Shown piece after piece: positions 1-13,269 of a stretch of DNA of 64,000 bases. The stretch spans positions 149,635,559-149,699,558 of the forward strand of contig CP136066.1 of assembly GCA_032622095.1 (NCBI GenBank), written 5' to 3'. Both the position numbers and the translations under genes were made by a program. Origin of the DNA: Siphonodentalium dalli (lineage: Eukaryota; Mollusca; Scaphopoda; Gadilida; Siphonodentaliidae). The notes beneath the pieces are model-generated. The model was not told the DNA's origin, made no database searches, and was given only the letters and a program-made list of their open reading frames with translations. Position 1 is the first letter of the stretch, and the number at the start of each line of letters is the position of its first letter.

Positions 1-59
1 CATTTGTGTGAAGAACAGATAAAATGCCACCATTATAGGGTAAAATTGGAACTCACCGT

Positions 60-740
60 CCAAGATGGCCGTCAAATTTTCTCTAATATCTTTAAGATCA
101 GTTTATGTTGGATTTTTCATGTTAACTGACCATTGGAGCAATGAAATATGCCATTCATGGTGTCAGAATCCATTATGATCCCTCAAAAATTCGATTTTAC
201 AGAAAGCGGTATAAAATTTTACCAAAAATCACCATTGGGATTTCTAGTCATATTTCATCAAGAAATGGGCAGAACTGTGAAATTTTAGTGAAGCATTTCA
301 TTTCTTATGCATATTCCACTCATTAGTACCAAAATTGTCACTTTGGCTCAAAATTGCTGAAAAAATGGCGGCCAAATTGAAGCTGGAAGTGGAAAATTTG
401 ATTTGTTTTCTCTAATATCTTTAAGATCAGTTTATGCTGTTTGGTATTGGTTGAGAAAGCTCACTTTATGTTGTACTATTCATGTTAACTGACCATTGCA
501 GCAATGAAATATGACATTCATGAAGTCATAAACCCTTCTGATCCCTCAAGAATTCGATTTTACAGAAAGCAGTATTTTCCCAAAATCACCATTGTGATTT
601 CTAGTCATATTTCATCAATAAATGGGCAGAACTGTGCAATTTTAGTGAAACATTCCATTTATTATGCATATTCCAACTCATTGGTTCCAAAATTGTCACT
701 TTGGCTCAAAATGGCTGCAAAAATGGTGGCCAAAATGTGA
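60..740 (+). repeat. Two tandem copies of a ~370-bp interspersed repeat
   Basis: Copies at about 60-350 and 365-735 share the run from 'ctctaatatctttaagatca' through 'ttgactttggctcaaaatggctg'-like sequence, including a short open stretch in each that is just the repeat. Related copies lie inverted at about 5430-5870 and 11640-12000 and direct at about 15830-16110 and 49540-49760. No coding function is supported. The family is unknown to me. Confidence 0.75.
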
Positions 741-1239
741 AAATGGTAAATATTGCCCCATGCTGCGTACCATGCAACCACATACAAGTTGTGGTTGATG
801 ACAAAATTTAACTATTATGTGTTATATAGATTGAATACTAACATTCCTTATGTACCCAACAAGTTAATTTTTCATATATATCCCAAACATTATTCTCCGC
901 TGTACCGAATAGGTAGCAAATTGTGACCTACTGGGTTATTAAACTTGTTACTTCATCAAGTGAAAACTATAGGTTCTATTATGGTTGTCCCAGTACCTTA
1001 TGAGGCATGACAAATTCATTTTAAAGGATGCGGTATGGAATTTTGCCTACAAAACTTCTTTTGAGATTCTGGCCATGTTTCTGAAGGGAAATGGGCATGC
1101 AGAACTTCGAAACTGAGCTGAGCGGGACCAATTTATGTTGCTACTCTCACAAATTAGCGTCAAAATTTATCAACATTGATCAACTTAATTTATACATGAT
1201 GTTTGTAAAAATGGTAGTCAGGGAGTGACTTTGTGGTCA

Positions 1240-2600
1240 CATATGATGTGAGTAGGTATACATGAAATATAATCACGAATGGTGTGACTAGTTATACAAG
1301 GAGTGTCTATATGGCCATGTGTGTGGTGTTTATGGTGAGATGCAAGGAGTGCTAATGCATGATGTGAATAGGTATACGTTGAGTGGCTGTATAGTCACTG
1401 AAGTGGTGTATGGGTATAACAAGAGTAGCTATATTCCATCCGTGTGTTGTTTATGTATATATGGAGTGACTTTATGATCATGTGTGGAATGTACATGTGT
1501 ACATTTAGTGGCTTTTTTGTCATGGATGGGTGTATATGTATACATGTGTTGGTTGTATGAAAATGGGTGGGGTGTATGGATACATAAGGAGTGGTTGTAT
1601 GCTTATGTGTATAATAATTATAGGTGTACATGGAACGGTTGTATGGTCATGATTGTTGAAATGTAAATGCATACATGCATAGATGGATGGTCATTGGCGA
1701 GCGTGTTGGTATATATGAAGTGGCATTGTGATTTTAGGTGTATATTGTATGTATGTGCATCTTTGCTGTTGGTGTATTGCCATTAGGGGATCAGGGAGTC
1801 GCTGTACGATCATGGGTCGGATGTATGAGTATACAGCGAATGGCTGAATTGTCATGCGTGAGGTGTATATGCAAGTCTTGTGTCTACAAATGGCCATGTG
1901 GTATTGGTGTATCCAGTCAATCCTGAGGTGTATATGTATACAATGAATGACCCTATGGCCATGTGTGGGGTGTATATGTATATCTTGAGTGGCTTTATGC
2001 CATGTATGTGGCAAATATGTATGAGGGAGATACCATATGGCCGATGGTGAGGTAGTGTAAATGGTACGGGGATGTCTTGAAGGATTGTATGGCAATTAGT
2101 GAGGTGTATACGCACAACTGGAGTGACTCTATGGTCATGAGTGGGATGTATATGTATATCTTGAGTGGCTATATGGTCATGTGTATACAGGGAGTGACCG
2201 TATGGTCAATGGTGAGGTGATGTGCTGGGTATTGGTATGTCTTGAAAGCTGCATGGCCACTGGTGAGGTGTATATGTATACATGGGGTGACTTTATATGC
2301 ATGGGTGGGGTGCATATGTATATCTTTAGTGGATATATGACCATTGGTGCGGCCAATATATGTATATGGAATAACCATATGGCCAATGGTGATGTGAATT
2401 GGTAAACAATGATTGACTATATGACCACGAATGTGGTTATATGAGTATACAGCGAGTGGCTGAATTGTCATGAGTGAGGTGTATGTGCAAGCCTGGATGG
2501 ATGGTCGTGTGAGCGGGGTATTGGTATATATAGAACGTCTGAATGGCCATTGGCGATGCGTATATGTGTACTTGGAGTGACTCTATTGTTATGGGTGTAT
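1240..2600. repeat. Degenerate ~40-bp minisatellite, block 1
   Basis: Dozens of diverged units follow the pattern GAGTGRCTNTATGGTCATG, then G/T-rich sequence, then GTATATGTATAC. Open frames on both strands here (Tyr/His/Ile/Thr-rich translations) are products of the repeat period and not genes. Confidence 0.8.
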
Positions 2601-2602
2601 AA

Positions 2603-2741
2603 GTTGCAGGGCGAGTTGTTGCCGGATACGGTGTAATATGATGCGAATTGAGATTAATATCGGGCGAGCGCTAGCCGAGCCCGATATTAATCTCGCTGAG
2701 CCTCATATGTCACCGTAGCCGGCAACAAAGAGCCCTGTAAC
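2603..2741. mobile_element. 139-bp near-palindromic hairpin (MITE-like)
   Basis: The sequence folds on itself about position 2672. ATTAATATCGGGC (2653-2665) pairs with GCCCGATATTAAT (2679-2691), and the outer parts, GTTGCAGGGC and GCCCTGTAAC, also pair, with mismatches between. It sits inside the minisatellite block. No target duplication is evident. Confidence 0.7.
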
Positions 2742-3240
2742 GATTTTATCATGTCACCCACATATCATGTTTTCCGTGTGAGAATTTGAATTACTTATAC
2801 GAAGTTCATTACCCGCCAGTAAGTAAATTTGTTGTCTGTGGGCTGGCCATTAACTTATGTAACGTCACAGTGACGCGTCATGGGCGTTGAACGTCAACGC
2901 ATTGAGTCAATGGCTAATCACCAGAAGCAGGACAACAAACTTGAGTTTGATAGTTAATTTATGAGTGTTTAGAATTTCTCAAATATATCACATGCAGGTT
3001 TTGGTATATGGTACTATGTCTTTAAATTATTAGAACTTGATTTCCGACAGATATCCCTTTTTTGGCGCCAAAATACACCGAAAATATACCCGAGGCGGCA
3101 GAGTTCCATGAAAAACAAAATGGCGGACATCGACACCATATGGGAACCCTGAGGGGGATATGGATTCCATATGAGACCCGATGTCTCCTGATTTGCCTCT
3201 ACCAACGGAGCGTCCTCATTGGTCGATCCAACCAGGTGAC
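2742..3240. other. Non-repetitive spacer without a supportable gene
   Basis: This separates the hairpin element from the second minisatellite block. Short open frames exist on both strands, but none shows a recognisable domain or start context. Confidence 0.5.
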
Positions 3241-3630
3241 ATGATAATGGTGTATATGTATATCTTGAGTGACTACATGGCCATGGGTGTGGCAAGTATA
3301 TATACATGGAGTAAGTGTATGGTCAATGGTGAAGCGAATATGTATACATGAATTGACTGTATGATCATGAATGGGGTGTAGAGCTATATATATAGAGTGA
3401 TTATACGGCCGTGGGTGAAGCGTATAAGTATACATGCATGGTGACTTGTGACTATATAGTCAAGTGTGTGGTGTACGGTTATACCTAGATATGGATGTAC
3501 GGTCATGGATGAAGTGTGTTTGTAAAAAAACGAGTGGCTACATGGTCATTTTTGTGGTGTTTATGTATATATGGAGCGAGTGTATGGTCATGGGTGGGTT
3601 GTACATGTGTAAATTTGGGTGGGTATCGCT
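3240..3630. repeat. Degenerate ~40-bp minisatellite, block 2
   Basis: This is the same consensus as the block at 1240-2600 (for example 'gtgtatatgtatatcttgag'), interrupted by the 2603-3240 segment. Confidence 0.8.
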
Positions 3631-3999
3631 TTACACAATAACTCAGGGACATGTTAATCGATATAGATGTAATGTCAGAGAGTTCTACATCATGATGGCG
3701 GTTTATATGCACAATGGGGGAAACGGTTTTCCTGACATTAGTCATTTCGATGCCAATGAGCCACAATTTTATTGTCGTAGCCTCATAATAATGCCCCTTT
3801 CAGTTCAGTTTCAAAGTGCTGTCAATTCCCGTACAAAAACATGGTCAGAATCCCAAAAGAAGTTTTTGGCAAAATTCCTTACTGCATCGTTTATAATTAA
3901 TTTGTCATGCCTCATAAGTAACATGGTTAATACAAAGTGAGTCACAATTTGCTACCTTTTCGAAACATCAGAGAATAATATTCAGGATATATATGAAAA

Positions 4000-5400
4000 A
4001 TATTTTTTTTTATCAAATTTGGTTGCCATTTTGCAAACCATTTTGAGTAATTTTGTCCAAAAACAGATAAGTTTGACCCATTTAAGACAGATCAAGATAA
4101 TAAACACCTTTGATGCCATTTTACTTGAAAAAAAAATTCTTAACCTAAGAGGTTAATTTTTGCCGATTTTGACGGGGGGGGGGTCGCACAAAAGTTTTAT
4201 CATACAGGGCCGGGGTGGGTTGGTCCGAAGAGGCCCGAAAAAATTAGTTTGTGCAAATTGTTTTCTATTCACATTTTTGCCCTTATTTTGAGTTGTTTTC
4301 AAATATATTCATTAATAATTGTGTTCTAAGGCAGGTTATGGCCTTTACAGACACTTAGGAACAGGGTAGGTATAAGATATAAGTAATACAGGGGCGATCT
4401 TCCAAAAAACATACCTATACCGGGCGGGGTGGGTGCATCTCAGAGGCGTGAAAAAAAAATTTGTGCAAATTGTTTTGAACCCACACTATGGACATTGTTT
4501 TAAGTTGTTTTCACTAATAAATATGTTCTAACATAGATTATGACCTTAACCAACACTTAAGAACATATGTAGGTATAAGATACAGCACTCTCTGGTGCCA
4601 AATAAAAGTGATGACTGAATAGGAGTGCTGGTTTGCATTTCACCTCAAATTAATATTGAATAGTGCCTGATAGTGCAGGCATTTTCACTCTGGCATGTCT
4701 AATGACCAAATAATACTAGTGCTGCAGAGTGCTGGCTAACAAAATACCTCAAATTAAAAAATAAACATGCCAGCCTGTTTATTTGGCTCCAAAGAGTGAT
4801 ACTTATATACTATATAACTGTCATTGCAGGTATGGCTATAAGGTGTTCTGATATGATGGTTGGTGGCACCTTTTTGGGAACAACAGTGAAGAAGTCATTA
4901 ATTAGTAACTGGACTATTTATGTAAAAATTAAACACAATGTTGGCTTATTGGCACTATAAATATTACCTCACAATATATGTGCATACTGTAGAATAAAAC
5001 ACTTTTTATTTCAAAATGTATTTTTCAATGTCGAAAACAACATCATAACCGTTGATAGTTTTTCAATTGTTTGAACACTTGGAATCTGCCAGAAACGGAC
5101 CAATTAAAAAAAATTTACCTTTGATTCTGTTTGATTTGGTCTGTTTGATTTGGTCTTAATAAATTTTAAATGATTTCTTATTTTAGGGGATGGGTCCAAA
5201 AAAATCAGGCGGAAAAAATATTTTTTTGCACAAAAAAGGGTGGGTAGGTAGCACAAGGGCCCTGTATGTGTAAATTTTCTCACGACCCCCCCCCCCCCTG
5301 ATTTTTATGTCAAGTTTGTTATAGAAAAATACAATAATTCTGGTAATTTCAGTGTTTAAAATAGTAACAATTAACCAAGGTGCATCAGAAATGGTAGTAT
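4000..5400. repeat. Repeat with tandem ~195-bp units and inverted G/C-run ends
   Basis: Two direct copies lie at about 4200-4390 and 4395-4580, sharing 'gtgcaaattgtttt' and 'ataagata'. A poly-G stretch at 4177-4187 and 'catacagggccggggtggg' reappear as an imperfect reverse complement at about 5225-5300, next to a poly-C run (about 5285-5299). This may be an old inverted-repeat element. No gene is supported. Confidence 0.5.
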
Positions 5401-5429
5401 TCAATATTTATAAGACAGAATAGTCATTT

Positions 5430-5880
5430 GTTCATCAACCACAACTGGTATGCGGTTGTATGACTCGCTGGGGGCAATATAAACATTTTTTCCATATTCT
5501 GGCTGCCATTTTGTTATTTTTGTTAATTTGGGTACAATTGAGTTGGAATATTCATAAGAAATGAAATTTGTCACTTAGATTGCACAGTTCTTCTCATTTC
5601 TTGACGAAATATGACTAGAACACCAATGGTGATTTTTTGTGAATTTTTATACCGCTTTCTGTAAAATCGAATGTTTAAGGGATCGGAGTTGGCAGGGAGC
5701 CCACGAATGGCATATTTTATTGCTCCAATGTTTAGTTAACATGACCAATGAAAAATAAAGTTGCAATTCTCAAACAGTTCCAAAAAGCAGGAACTGATTT
5801 GAAAGATATTAGTGAAAAACGTCAATTTTTTTATTTTGGCGTCCATTATGGCGGCCATTTTTGATTATCATAGACAAATT
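5430..5880 (-). repeat. Inverted copy of the ~370-bp interspersed repeat
   Basis: This is the reverse complement of the family seen at 60-740; for example 'accgctttctgtaaaatcga' matches 'tcgattttacagaaagcggt' near 190. It also carries the 'gttgtggttgatg' segment found near 788-800 in the opposite orientation. Confidence 0.75.
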
Positions 5881-6165
5881 GAATGTGGATACAAAGACGG
5901 ACATCCGTGGTATCGCCTCGACAATTTCCAATGTCTATATATCATTTAATATAGCCATTATATTCGATACAAAATAGATGCCCCTAAATCTCAAATTTTC
6001 GAAATGTCAAGGTCAATTTGAAGGTCAAGGGGTTACCAGAAACCTGGAACCAGCTAACTGGTTAATGAGGACCAAATACCAAACCAACCCTGAAAGTTTC
6101 ATGCTTTTATCCAAAAGTGAACGATTTTTCGTTAAGCGACTCCACTATATATTGATTTCATGAAT
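5880..6165. other. Intergenic sequence with GGTCAA-rich stretch
   Basis: This contains 'aaggtcaatttgaaggtcaa', typical of dispersed repeats. I see no gene. It ends where similarity to the later tandem units begins. Confidence 0.4.
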
Positions 6166-6908
6166 GCACCACTTCAGAACACTGAAGGTTTCTCATTTAC
6201 CCCACCAGAAAGCCTCTAAATGCGGACCATAAATCTACTAATCGGATTTAATACTCCCTCGTTACTTCACGATACAACCTTTAGTCTACATTACAACTGA
6301 GACATACTTCATCAGCAATGTTAACTGTGAGATTATGCATTGTATTCCCGCAATAACATCTTCCAGAGTGGTCCAGCCATTGTTCACACCTAAATATCGA
6401 AAGCAATTAATGTGGTCATAAAAGTTACAAATTGCAGCAATGATATATCCGCGAAGATACATCCACGAGTACATACATCCTGCAAACAGTTAACCGGTAC
6501 GCAATATATTTAGTACATTTTTAATCACATTTGCTCAAAGGACACCACCAGATTACCTTCGCAGTACACACTCGGGCGTAATAAATCAACATACAAACAT
6601 AGACAGAGGCTATACTGTCGCTATAGCATCGGCTTGTCAGGTTTTTTACAAATGAAACCCGATATTTTGCAGGGATGTCATTGTGACAACAGTATCCGAA
6701 AATTTGGAGTGAAATTTTCGTTTGCTCGGAATTTTATTTTATGTTTAGCCTGACACAAACGATCACTTTTAGCTTCGATGCGTTTTCGAAAGGTTCGACA
6801 AGCAAAGACACGCGGTAACGCTTGAAGCAAACTCGCTAATTACAATTGGCCCCGTGAATACAGGTAACTAAGGCGTTGCTATATCTTGTCCAATCGGAAA
6901 TGGTGAAA

Positions 6909-6928
6909 CGAGAGAGAGAGAGAGAGAG
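6909..6928. repeat. GA microsatellite upstream of GPCR copy 1
   Basis: (GA)n at the same relative position as longer tracts at 42419-42464 and 57729-57767. Confidence 0.9.
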
Positions 6929-7524
6929 GGCGAGAACAAAGGCGTAACTATAATAGGCACGCCTGATTGGCATCATCCGAGCTTGAAAACAAATTTGATA
7001 GCAGAGAATTGGCATTCAATCTGCAATTTATGGCATGTTATAGATAATTAAATGAACCAATCAGGGAACTCCACTCCTGAAACATGGATAGTCAACAACT
7101 GCATGTCACCATTTTAAGTTTGAAGCTAGACTTTCAATACAAGAGTTTTTTCTCAAGATAAATGCCAGGAACAATGGGCGTTTATAATATACCAATACTC
7201 ATTATCAGCAGTCCGTGCAATTTCATATATTGTCCACTGTATTGTCATATAGACTACCGCATGTTTTTGATTGACCAGTAGCCACTGTGGAGCGCTCGGG
7301 ATAACTGAAGGAATTCCTAATTGATGGCACCAGCAATATGGACGGTATTATATAGTGAATAGTTGTACGTATCGCAGTGACACCTTTCTCACGAGGCTTT
7401 AGATGCTTGTTGACATGCATTCACGTTATACTAGATTGGTGGATAGTCCGACGTCGATATCATTGAAGAAACTCAGCATGGATGACGTAACACTGGGTGG
7501 AATATAAAGTGAAACACCTCTATC

Positions 7525-8732
7525 ATGGAAGGTAACGCAACTCAAATTCCTGAAGATATATTGTTCCTGTGGACTACGGAGAGTAACAACTTTACGTTGG
7601 AAGTCAATCATACTCAAGTTCCAGACACTTCGCTGTTCTTGGTCATTTTAATGTCAACGGTGTCAGTGTGGACCACTATATCTAACCTTTTCGTTGTGGC
7701 TGTGATTCTGACGAAAAACCATTCCGCAGGGAGCCGCATATGCTAACGATAACTAGCTTAGCCCTTAGTGATGCCTGTGTGGGATTGTCATCCGGTTGTT
7801 TGTCGGTTATATTGACGAATCCATCAGGTATATTCCGAAAACCCATGGTTTGCTCAGCTGTCTTCCAAGCAATTTTCGTTTCAATCTCTTCCTCTTCAAT
7901 CCACATTGTACTGATATGTGTAGAGCGAATCACTGCTATTATGAAACCTCACAAATTCAAACAGTTATTTACGCTAAAGAGGAATCTAATTTATAGCATC
8001 GGTATATGGCTGTTTTCGTTCGCTGTTTTCTGTGTACCACCCATATTGTGGCTGAGAAAAGAGGATTTTGAATTGCCAGCGATATGCGCCGGTCGCACCG
8101 TGTACTTGCCTGAGAAAATAGGAATCGTTTATTCAACAATATACATGATAGTCGTATACACCATAGCAGCCCCAATTTTTGGATTTCTCCTGTTCAAGGT
8201 GAGACTTATCGGTAAGATTCCTAGTGTCCCCATGAATAAAGAACCACGCAAAACAGTGGATGCCCAGCTCCCAACTGAAGCCCGTGACAGAGGTGATGCT
8301 CCAAGAGAGACCCCGGGGGCCAGTGTTCACGTTGCTACTGTCCCCATGAATACCGATCCACGCAGCACGACCGGTGGACAGCTTCACACTAAAGGTCATG
8401 TCAGAATGGATGCTCCAAACGATAATATACCGACAAGGAAGTTCCCACGTGTTGCAAGAAGAAGTGGCAGAGGAAAGCTCAAAACTGTTGTGCTTCTATT
8501 TGTACTGTTAACATTATCGTTGCTACCAAATAACTTGATATTCTTGTTCGGTATTATCTTTGGTGATAAGTTAGTTAGTAATCTGTATGCGTTTCTGATT
8601 GGCTATGCCTGGGTTCTTAACTCTGCTATAAATCCGTTTGTGTATGCGGTAACAAACGACAAATTCAAACAAAGGATAAAGTCGGCTTCTGTTAATTGCT
8701 TCAGGCAACTTCTTGTTATTTTGAGGAGATGA
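7525..8732 (+). pseudogene. Rhodopsin-like (class A) GPCR, frameshifted copy
   Basis: This is a single-exon seven-transmembrane receptor, paralogous to the intact gene at 43054-44274. The first frame covers the N-terminus and TM1 (7525-7746). The rest, from TM2 to the C-terminus, is read in another frame up to 8732. The break is a one-base loss around 7713-7720: this copy reads GACGAAAAACC where the intact copy reads GACGGAAAAAAC. Class A marks are still present: LALSD in TM2, Cys before TM3, VERI in place of DRY, and NPFVY in TM7. Compared with the paralogue it is also 5 codons shorter in the loop before TM7. Upstream sequence is conserved, including an AATATAAAG box about 20 bp before the ATG. 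A sequencing error in the A-run cannot be excluded; otherwise this copy is inactivated. Confidence 0.85.
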
Positions 8733-9300
8733 AAAACTTACTCCACTCAACCGGGACATTTATTGTATGACTTTGAAAATCATTCGCATTCAGAAATTTT
8801 ACGAGCTTCAAATACTAACATTCAATGTAAGCTAATATTGACAGACGTTCTGATAGAAACCGACCCATGTACACATGGTGTCTGTGTTGTTGTTGATAAT
8901 AATGGTAATGATATTGGAGATGGTGATGATTATTTTATTTGTTCGTGACAAAACTAAAAGTAAAGCATGAATTCGACAATTGTCGTAAGTGTAGCATCTT
9001 TTGTACATGCATGTAATATGTTAGATACCCTGTCCGATTTAACACCAGTAATTCACTATTTCTTCGGCTTCTGATATAGTAAAATACTTATTTCATTTGA
9101 TTCGATGAACCCACCCTTCACCCTTAGATTTCGATTTTTCAATATATTTATTTCCTCTACGTCGAATACATGTCAGCCTAGCAAAAAGTATACCGGAAAT
9201 ATATGCGGCGATGTCACGCAAAGGCACGGCTCTGGTAGATTGGAAATGATTTTCCGAACAAAATCTAACGGAAATTATTGCCAGAAACAAAATTTAGGGA
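8733..9300. other. 3' flank of GPCR copy 1
   Basis: This is homologous to 44275-44900. Both share 'cattcgcattcagaaatttt' just downstream of the stop. It includes a GAT/GTT-rich stretch at about 8880-8940. No further gene is visible. Confidence 0.6.
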
Positions 9301-10310
9301 TGTGACTAAACACCGCCCGGACCGCCCGTGTGGTAAATGGGGGTGATTTTAATGGCAATAACTATGGGGGTGTCATGCAAACGCACGGATGGGGGTCGCG
9401 TTCCCATATTAACCCTCAAAATGCCGCCATCGGTGAATATGTTTGCTGCGAATGAAGCTAACAGGCCGGACTGTCCATGTGGCGTCTAGCAGTGATTTTC
9501 GTGGTCATACATGTATCTGTGGGGGCGTCGTGGAAAAAACATCCACACACGGTCCGTGCTGTTAGCTCCATTCGCGGCAAACATATTCGATGATTGCGGC
9601 ATTTTGATGGTTAATTGCCAGATTTGGGTGGGCGATTCGCAAGTCTTGTTATTGCGGGCACAATATTGTAATCCTGACTGAATCTGACAAGTTATGGGTT
9701 AATATCGGCACTGCTGTTCGGTCGTGACCACCGTCCGTTTGGATGGCTTTCCGTGACACCCCGCCCTGGAATGTCCACTAAAAACTTAGACGCCGCTGGG
9801 GCGTACGGGCTACTACCTTCGTTCGCGATAAACATATTCGGCGATGGCGGCATTTTGATGGTTAATTTCCAGGATACGATGGGCGATTCGCCCTGATTTC
9901 TTCGTGAATGTAGTCAACTGTTGTTCCACTCATATATTTATGGAGTTATTAACGGTACAAGGGCGATACGGGGGTCCGGACTGCGAGTCTTGTCATTGCG
10001 GGCACAATATTGTAATTCTGACTGAATATGGCAAGTTAGGGGTTAATATCGGCACGTATGTTCGGCCGTGACCAACGTCCGTGTGTGGATGGCTTTCAAT
10101 GACACCCCGCACTGTTACGGCCACTACAATCCTAGTCACCACGGGGCGGTCCGGGCTGTTAATTTCATTCGCGGCAATCATATTCGCCGATGGCGGCATT
10201 GTGAGGGTTAATAACGGCACTTCTGTGTGGCCGCGACCCCCTTCCGTGTGTGGGTGGGTTTCCATGACACCCACCCAGTTACTGCCCAAATAGACACGTC
10301 AAAGAATTGG
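9300..10310. repeat. GC-rich cluster of inverted repeats
   Basis: Alternating forward and reverse copies carry landmarks such as 'aatgccgccatcg', 'tttgccgcgaatg', 'agctaacag' and 'ccacccacacacggtccg'. For example, about 9410-9475 pairs with about 9555-9615. GC content is clearly above the neighbourhood. A shorter homologous cluster lies at 44900-45760 in unit B. This suggests nested MITE-like palindromes. Short open frames here are repeat-derived. Confidence 0.65.
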
Positions 10311-13242
10311 TAGTACTGGCCCCACCATAGACCCGCGTAGGATTCTCACGTGGAGAACTGACTATACGTGCAATTCAATTCGTAGGCTATATGCTTTTAA
10401 AACAAATTGGGTAGACATCGCAGAAAGTTGCTCGGTTGCCACGGCAACGGCTTAAAAATACATGACAAATATTGACGTTTAGGGCAACTGGAACGCTTAA
10501 ATTTAATCACTTATTTTGCATTTGATTCGCTAAAACTGTGTGCACATATCTAGGTTTGCTATATAAACATAAAACTTGTCGGGAAATGCAAAATACAAGT
10601 TGAATGGACAGATATAGCTCCATTGTCATGAAAACGATCGAATACAACTACAGATGGTGGGTGGAGAGGGGGTTTCTAAATGGATGTCTGGCATCGTATG
10701 GCAAACATATATCGCAAACGACATTATAATATAGAGAACTGACTATATTTTTATTTCAATTCAGAGTTGCCATGGCTACGGCTTTAAATTACATCCAAAT
10801 ATTGAGGTTTCCGAGAACTGGAAAGCTTACATTTAACCACTTTTATCGCGTTGATTGATTCGTTAAAACTGCGTACACATGCATATCTAAGTTAAATGAA
10901 CATATAAAACTTTTCGGGAAATGTAAGGAACAAGTTGAATGGCCATATATAATTATGTTGTCAAGGTAACGATCAAATACCACTATATATGGTGGATGTA
11001 GATGGGGTCACTAAATGGCTGGCTAGCATAGGATGATAGTAGATATCGCAAACGGCGTTATAATGTAGAGAACTGAGTATATGTATACTTCAATAAATGA
11101 GTCATGTGCTTTCCAAAATAATTGGGTAGACATCACACAAAGTTGATCGGTTGCTATGGCAATAGCTTAAAAATTGATATGGAACCGTATTATTTGAGGG
11201 AACGTGTCAATTCGCCAATCGGCCAAACACTTCCCCATTGACACATTCATGTAGCACACTAGAATGACGGAGAAAAAGCCAGAGTAATGCACTGGCAGAA
11301 GGACCAGAAGGCCTTTTAGAAAGTCAAACAAGGAGATTAGTGAAAAGCTGCTTAATAACTTCAAAGTCTTGGCAATTGGCATCAAGATTGATAGACTAAA
11401 GTAAGGAAAACCGTTTCCTCCATTGTGCATATAAAAGGCCAGCAAAATGGAGAACTATATGACATTACCTCTGATTCTATTAAAGGTACTAAATCCGATC
11501 ATACGGTCCCCATAGCACCAAGTTACAACAACAACAACATTTTTTCAAAATACGCTTTAGTTAATAGAATCGATTAATTACAACAAAATAACGCTAACCG
11601 CTGTCAACTATGGTATATAAAACGTGTTATTTATCAACATGTTCATATATGGCCGTATTGTCACTTGAGTATCACGACATTTTGCCGTATTTTATTTGTC
11701 GACCACAACTTGTAAACAATTACATGGCATGTTGGGACAATATTTACCATATTCCAGATTTTGGTCGCCATTTTGGCAGCCATTTTAGCCCCCAGGTGAC
11801 AATGTTGGTTCCATTGAGTTGAACTGTGCATAAAAATAATGATATGCCTCACTCAATTTGCTCAGTTCTGTCCATTTCTTGTTAAAATTTGACTGGAATC
11901 CAAAATCAAATTTTTGAGGGACCGGAAGGGGCTGGACCTAATGAATGGCATATTTCATTGCTCGGGGAGTTCCAATTTACCCTAAAAATGTGGCATTATG
12001 TCTCGTAGAATCATACTTACTGTATATGCCCAATTTTGAATTGCACATTTCATGGTAAAAATAATTGCGACATTTAATAAATTATAACCATGAAACGCTC
12101 TTTAAATTCGGAAAACCCCTTAAATAGGGGTTAAAGTGAAATTTCAGAGTGGCTCCAAATCTAATATCAATAGGTATGTGAATAGGTACATGTGTGCAAA
12201 TGGTCATGCCTTTGTCACAAATTGAACAATTTCCTAGAAAATTGGACTTAATCAACTTCACTAATACTGTTTAATTATACATGTACTAAGTATGTAGTTC
12301 CACACCCGACATTTCTATACGCCAACAGATAAATCGAAAACGACGTTGATTTCTTGTAATTACGAGAATCCGCATAAATTAGTTGGTGATTACACTAGTT
12401 TTATGAAGAAACTATATTCAAATACTAACATTGTAAAACTACCCAATGATACTTAAGTCTGGACTTCATCTGGTCTTTTAGCGGAAATTGGATCGGGAAT
12501 AAATTGGGTGACCGACCGGATGTTCATAAAATACACACAATTCGATCTTGGTCGTCAACGATAAACTACACGTAAACTATTAAAATGCACTTATTTAAAA
12601 CTATTCTTGAACATCTATTGTCACACTCCCAAAGTTCCCCACCGAATTTGCGTTCGTCTCGGATGACAAGATAGAATTGTAAACAAACTCTATAATTGTC
12701 ACATTAAATTCTCCTGATCACTGTCATGTCATATTAGTATATATTTACACGAAGCCGGAAAATTTTATTACTAATAGTGGAATAGTTATGTAACACATTC
12801 CTTTATCCCCGACTAATTAAGTATCGCATTTCATAGATTCACTGATCAGTCTTCTTATTCATTAATTTTGTTTACGCGATATGGTAACTATATAATTAAG
12901 CATGTATGCGTCTACGAAATGACGTCATTATGTGGGGCGACCATTGGAGTCGCCCAATCACTGCGCGTTGTGATGCGGGAAACGACAGTTTCCTCGACTG
13001 CTAAAGATTGTCGCTACCAAGCTTATATAAATTTACGCAATTTTAACGAATCAAACAATTTCCACTTGTCTGAAATCTCAATAATTGGCATTTATGTTGA
13101 AGCCGTTGCCATGGCAACCGATCAACTTTTCTATGATGTCTACCCAATTTTTTGAAAGCATATAACCTACTTATTGAAGTCCACATATAGTCAATTATCC
13201 ACATGATAATCCTACGGGGGTCTATGGTGGGGGCCAGTACTA
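10311..13242. mobile_element. 2.9-kb foldback element present only in unit A
   Basis: The terminal inverted repeats start TAGTACTGGCCCCACC at 10311 and end with the near reverse complement at 13218-13242. The arm similarity runs ~350 bp inward, including 'ttgggtagacatc' and 'ttgccacggcaac' against 'gatgtctacccaa' and 'ttgccatggcaac'. The left side holds about three tandem copies of a ~350-bp unit (10311-11165); the right side holds one (about 12880-13242). The interior contains copies of other window repeats (11167-11460; 11640-12000). Unit B lacks all of this between about 45830 and 45855. No transposase is visible and the target duplication is unclear. Confidence 0.65.
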
Positions 13243-13269
13243 CATGTATGATGTGTGTTTACATTATGA

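Larger units (their letters stand above)
860..4000. mobile_element. Foldback-type element with ~250-bp inverted arms enclosing a minisatellite
   Basis: The left arm (about 865-1130) reappears as an imperfect reverse complement at about 3790-4000. Shared landmarks are 'atatatcc', 'ggtagcaaattgtgac', 'ttatgaggcatgacaaatt' and 'aaacttcttttg'. Between the arms lie two blocks of ~40-bp minisatellite and a small hairpin element. No transposase is visible. Sequence next to the right arm (about 3700-3780) also occurs inverted near 11390-11450, so the family has other copies in the window. The class is undetermined. Confidence 0.6.

Noticed and set aside
1395-2471. Several 60-134-codon frames on both strands
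   Set aside because: All follow the ~40-bp minisatellite period; their Tyr/His/Ile/Thr-rich translations shift together with the repeat.
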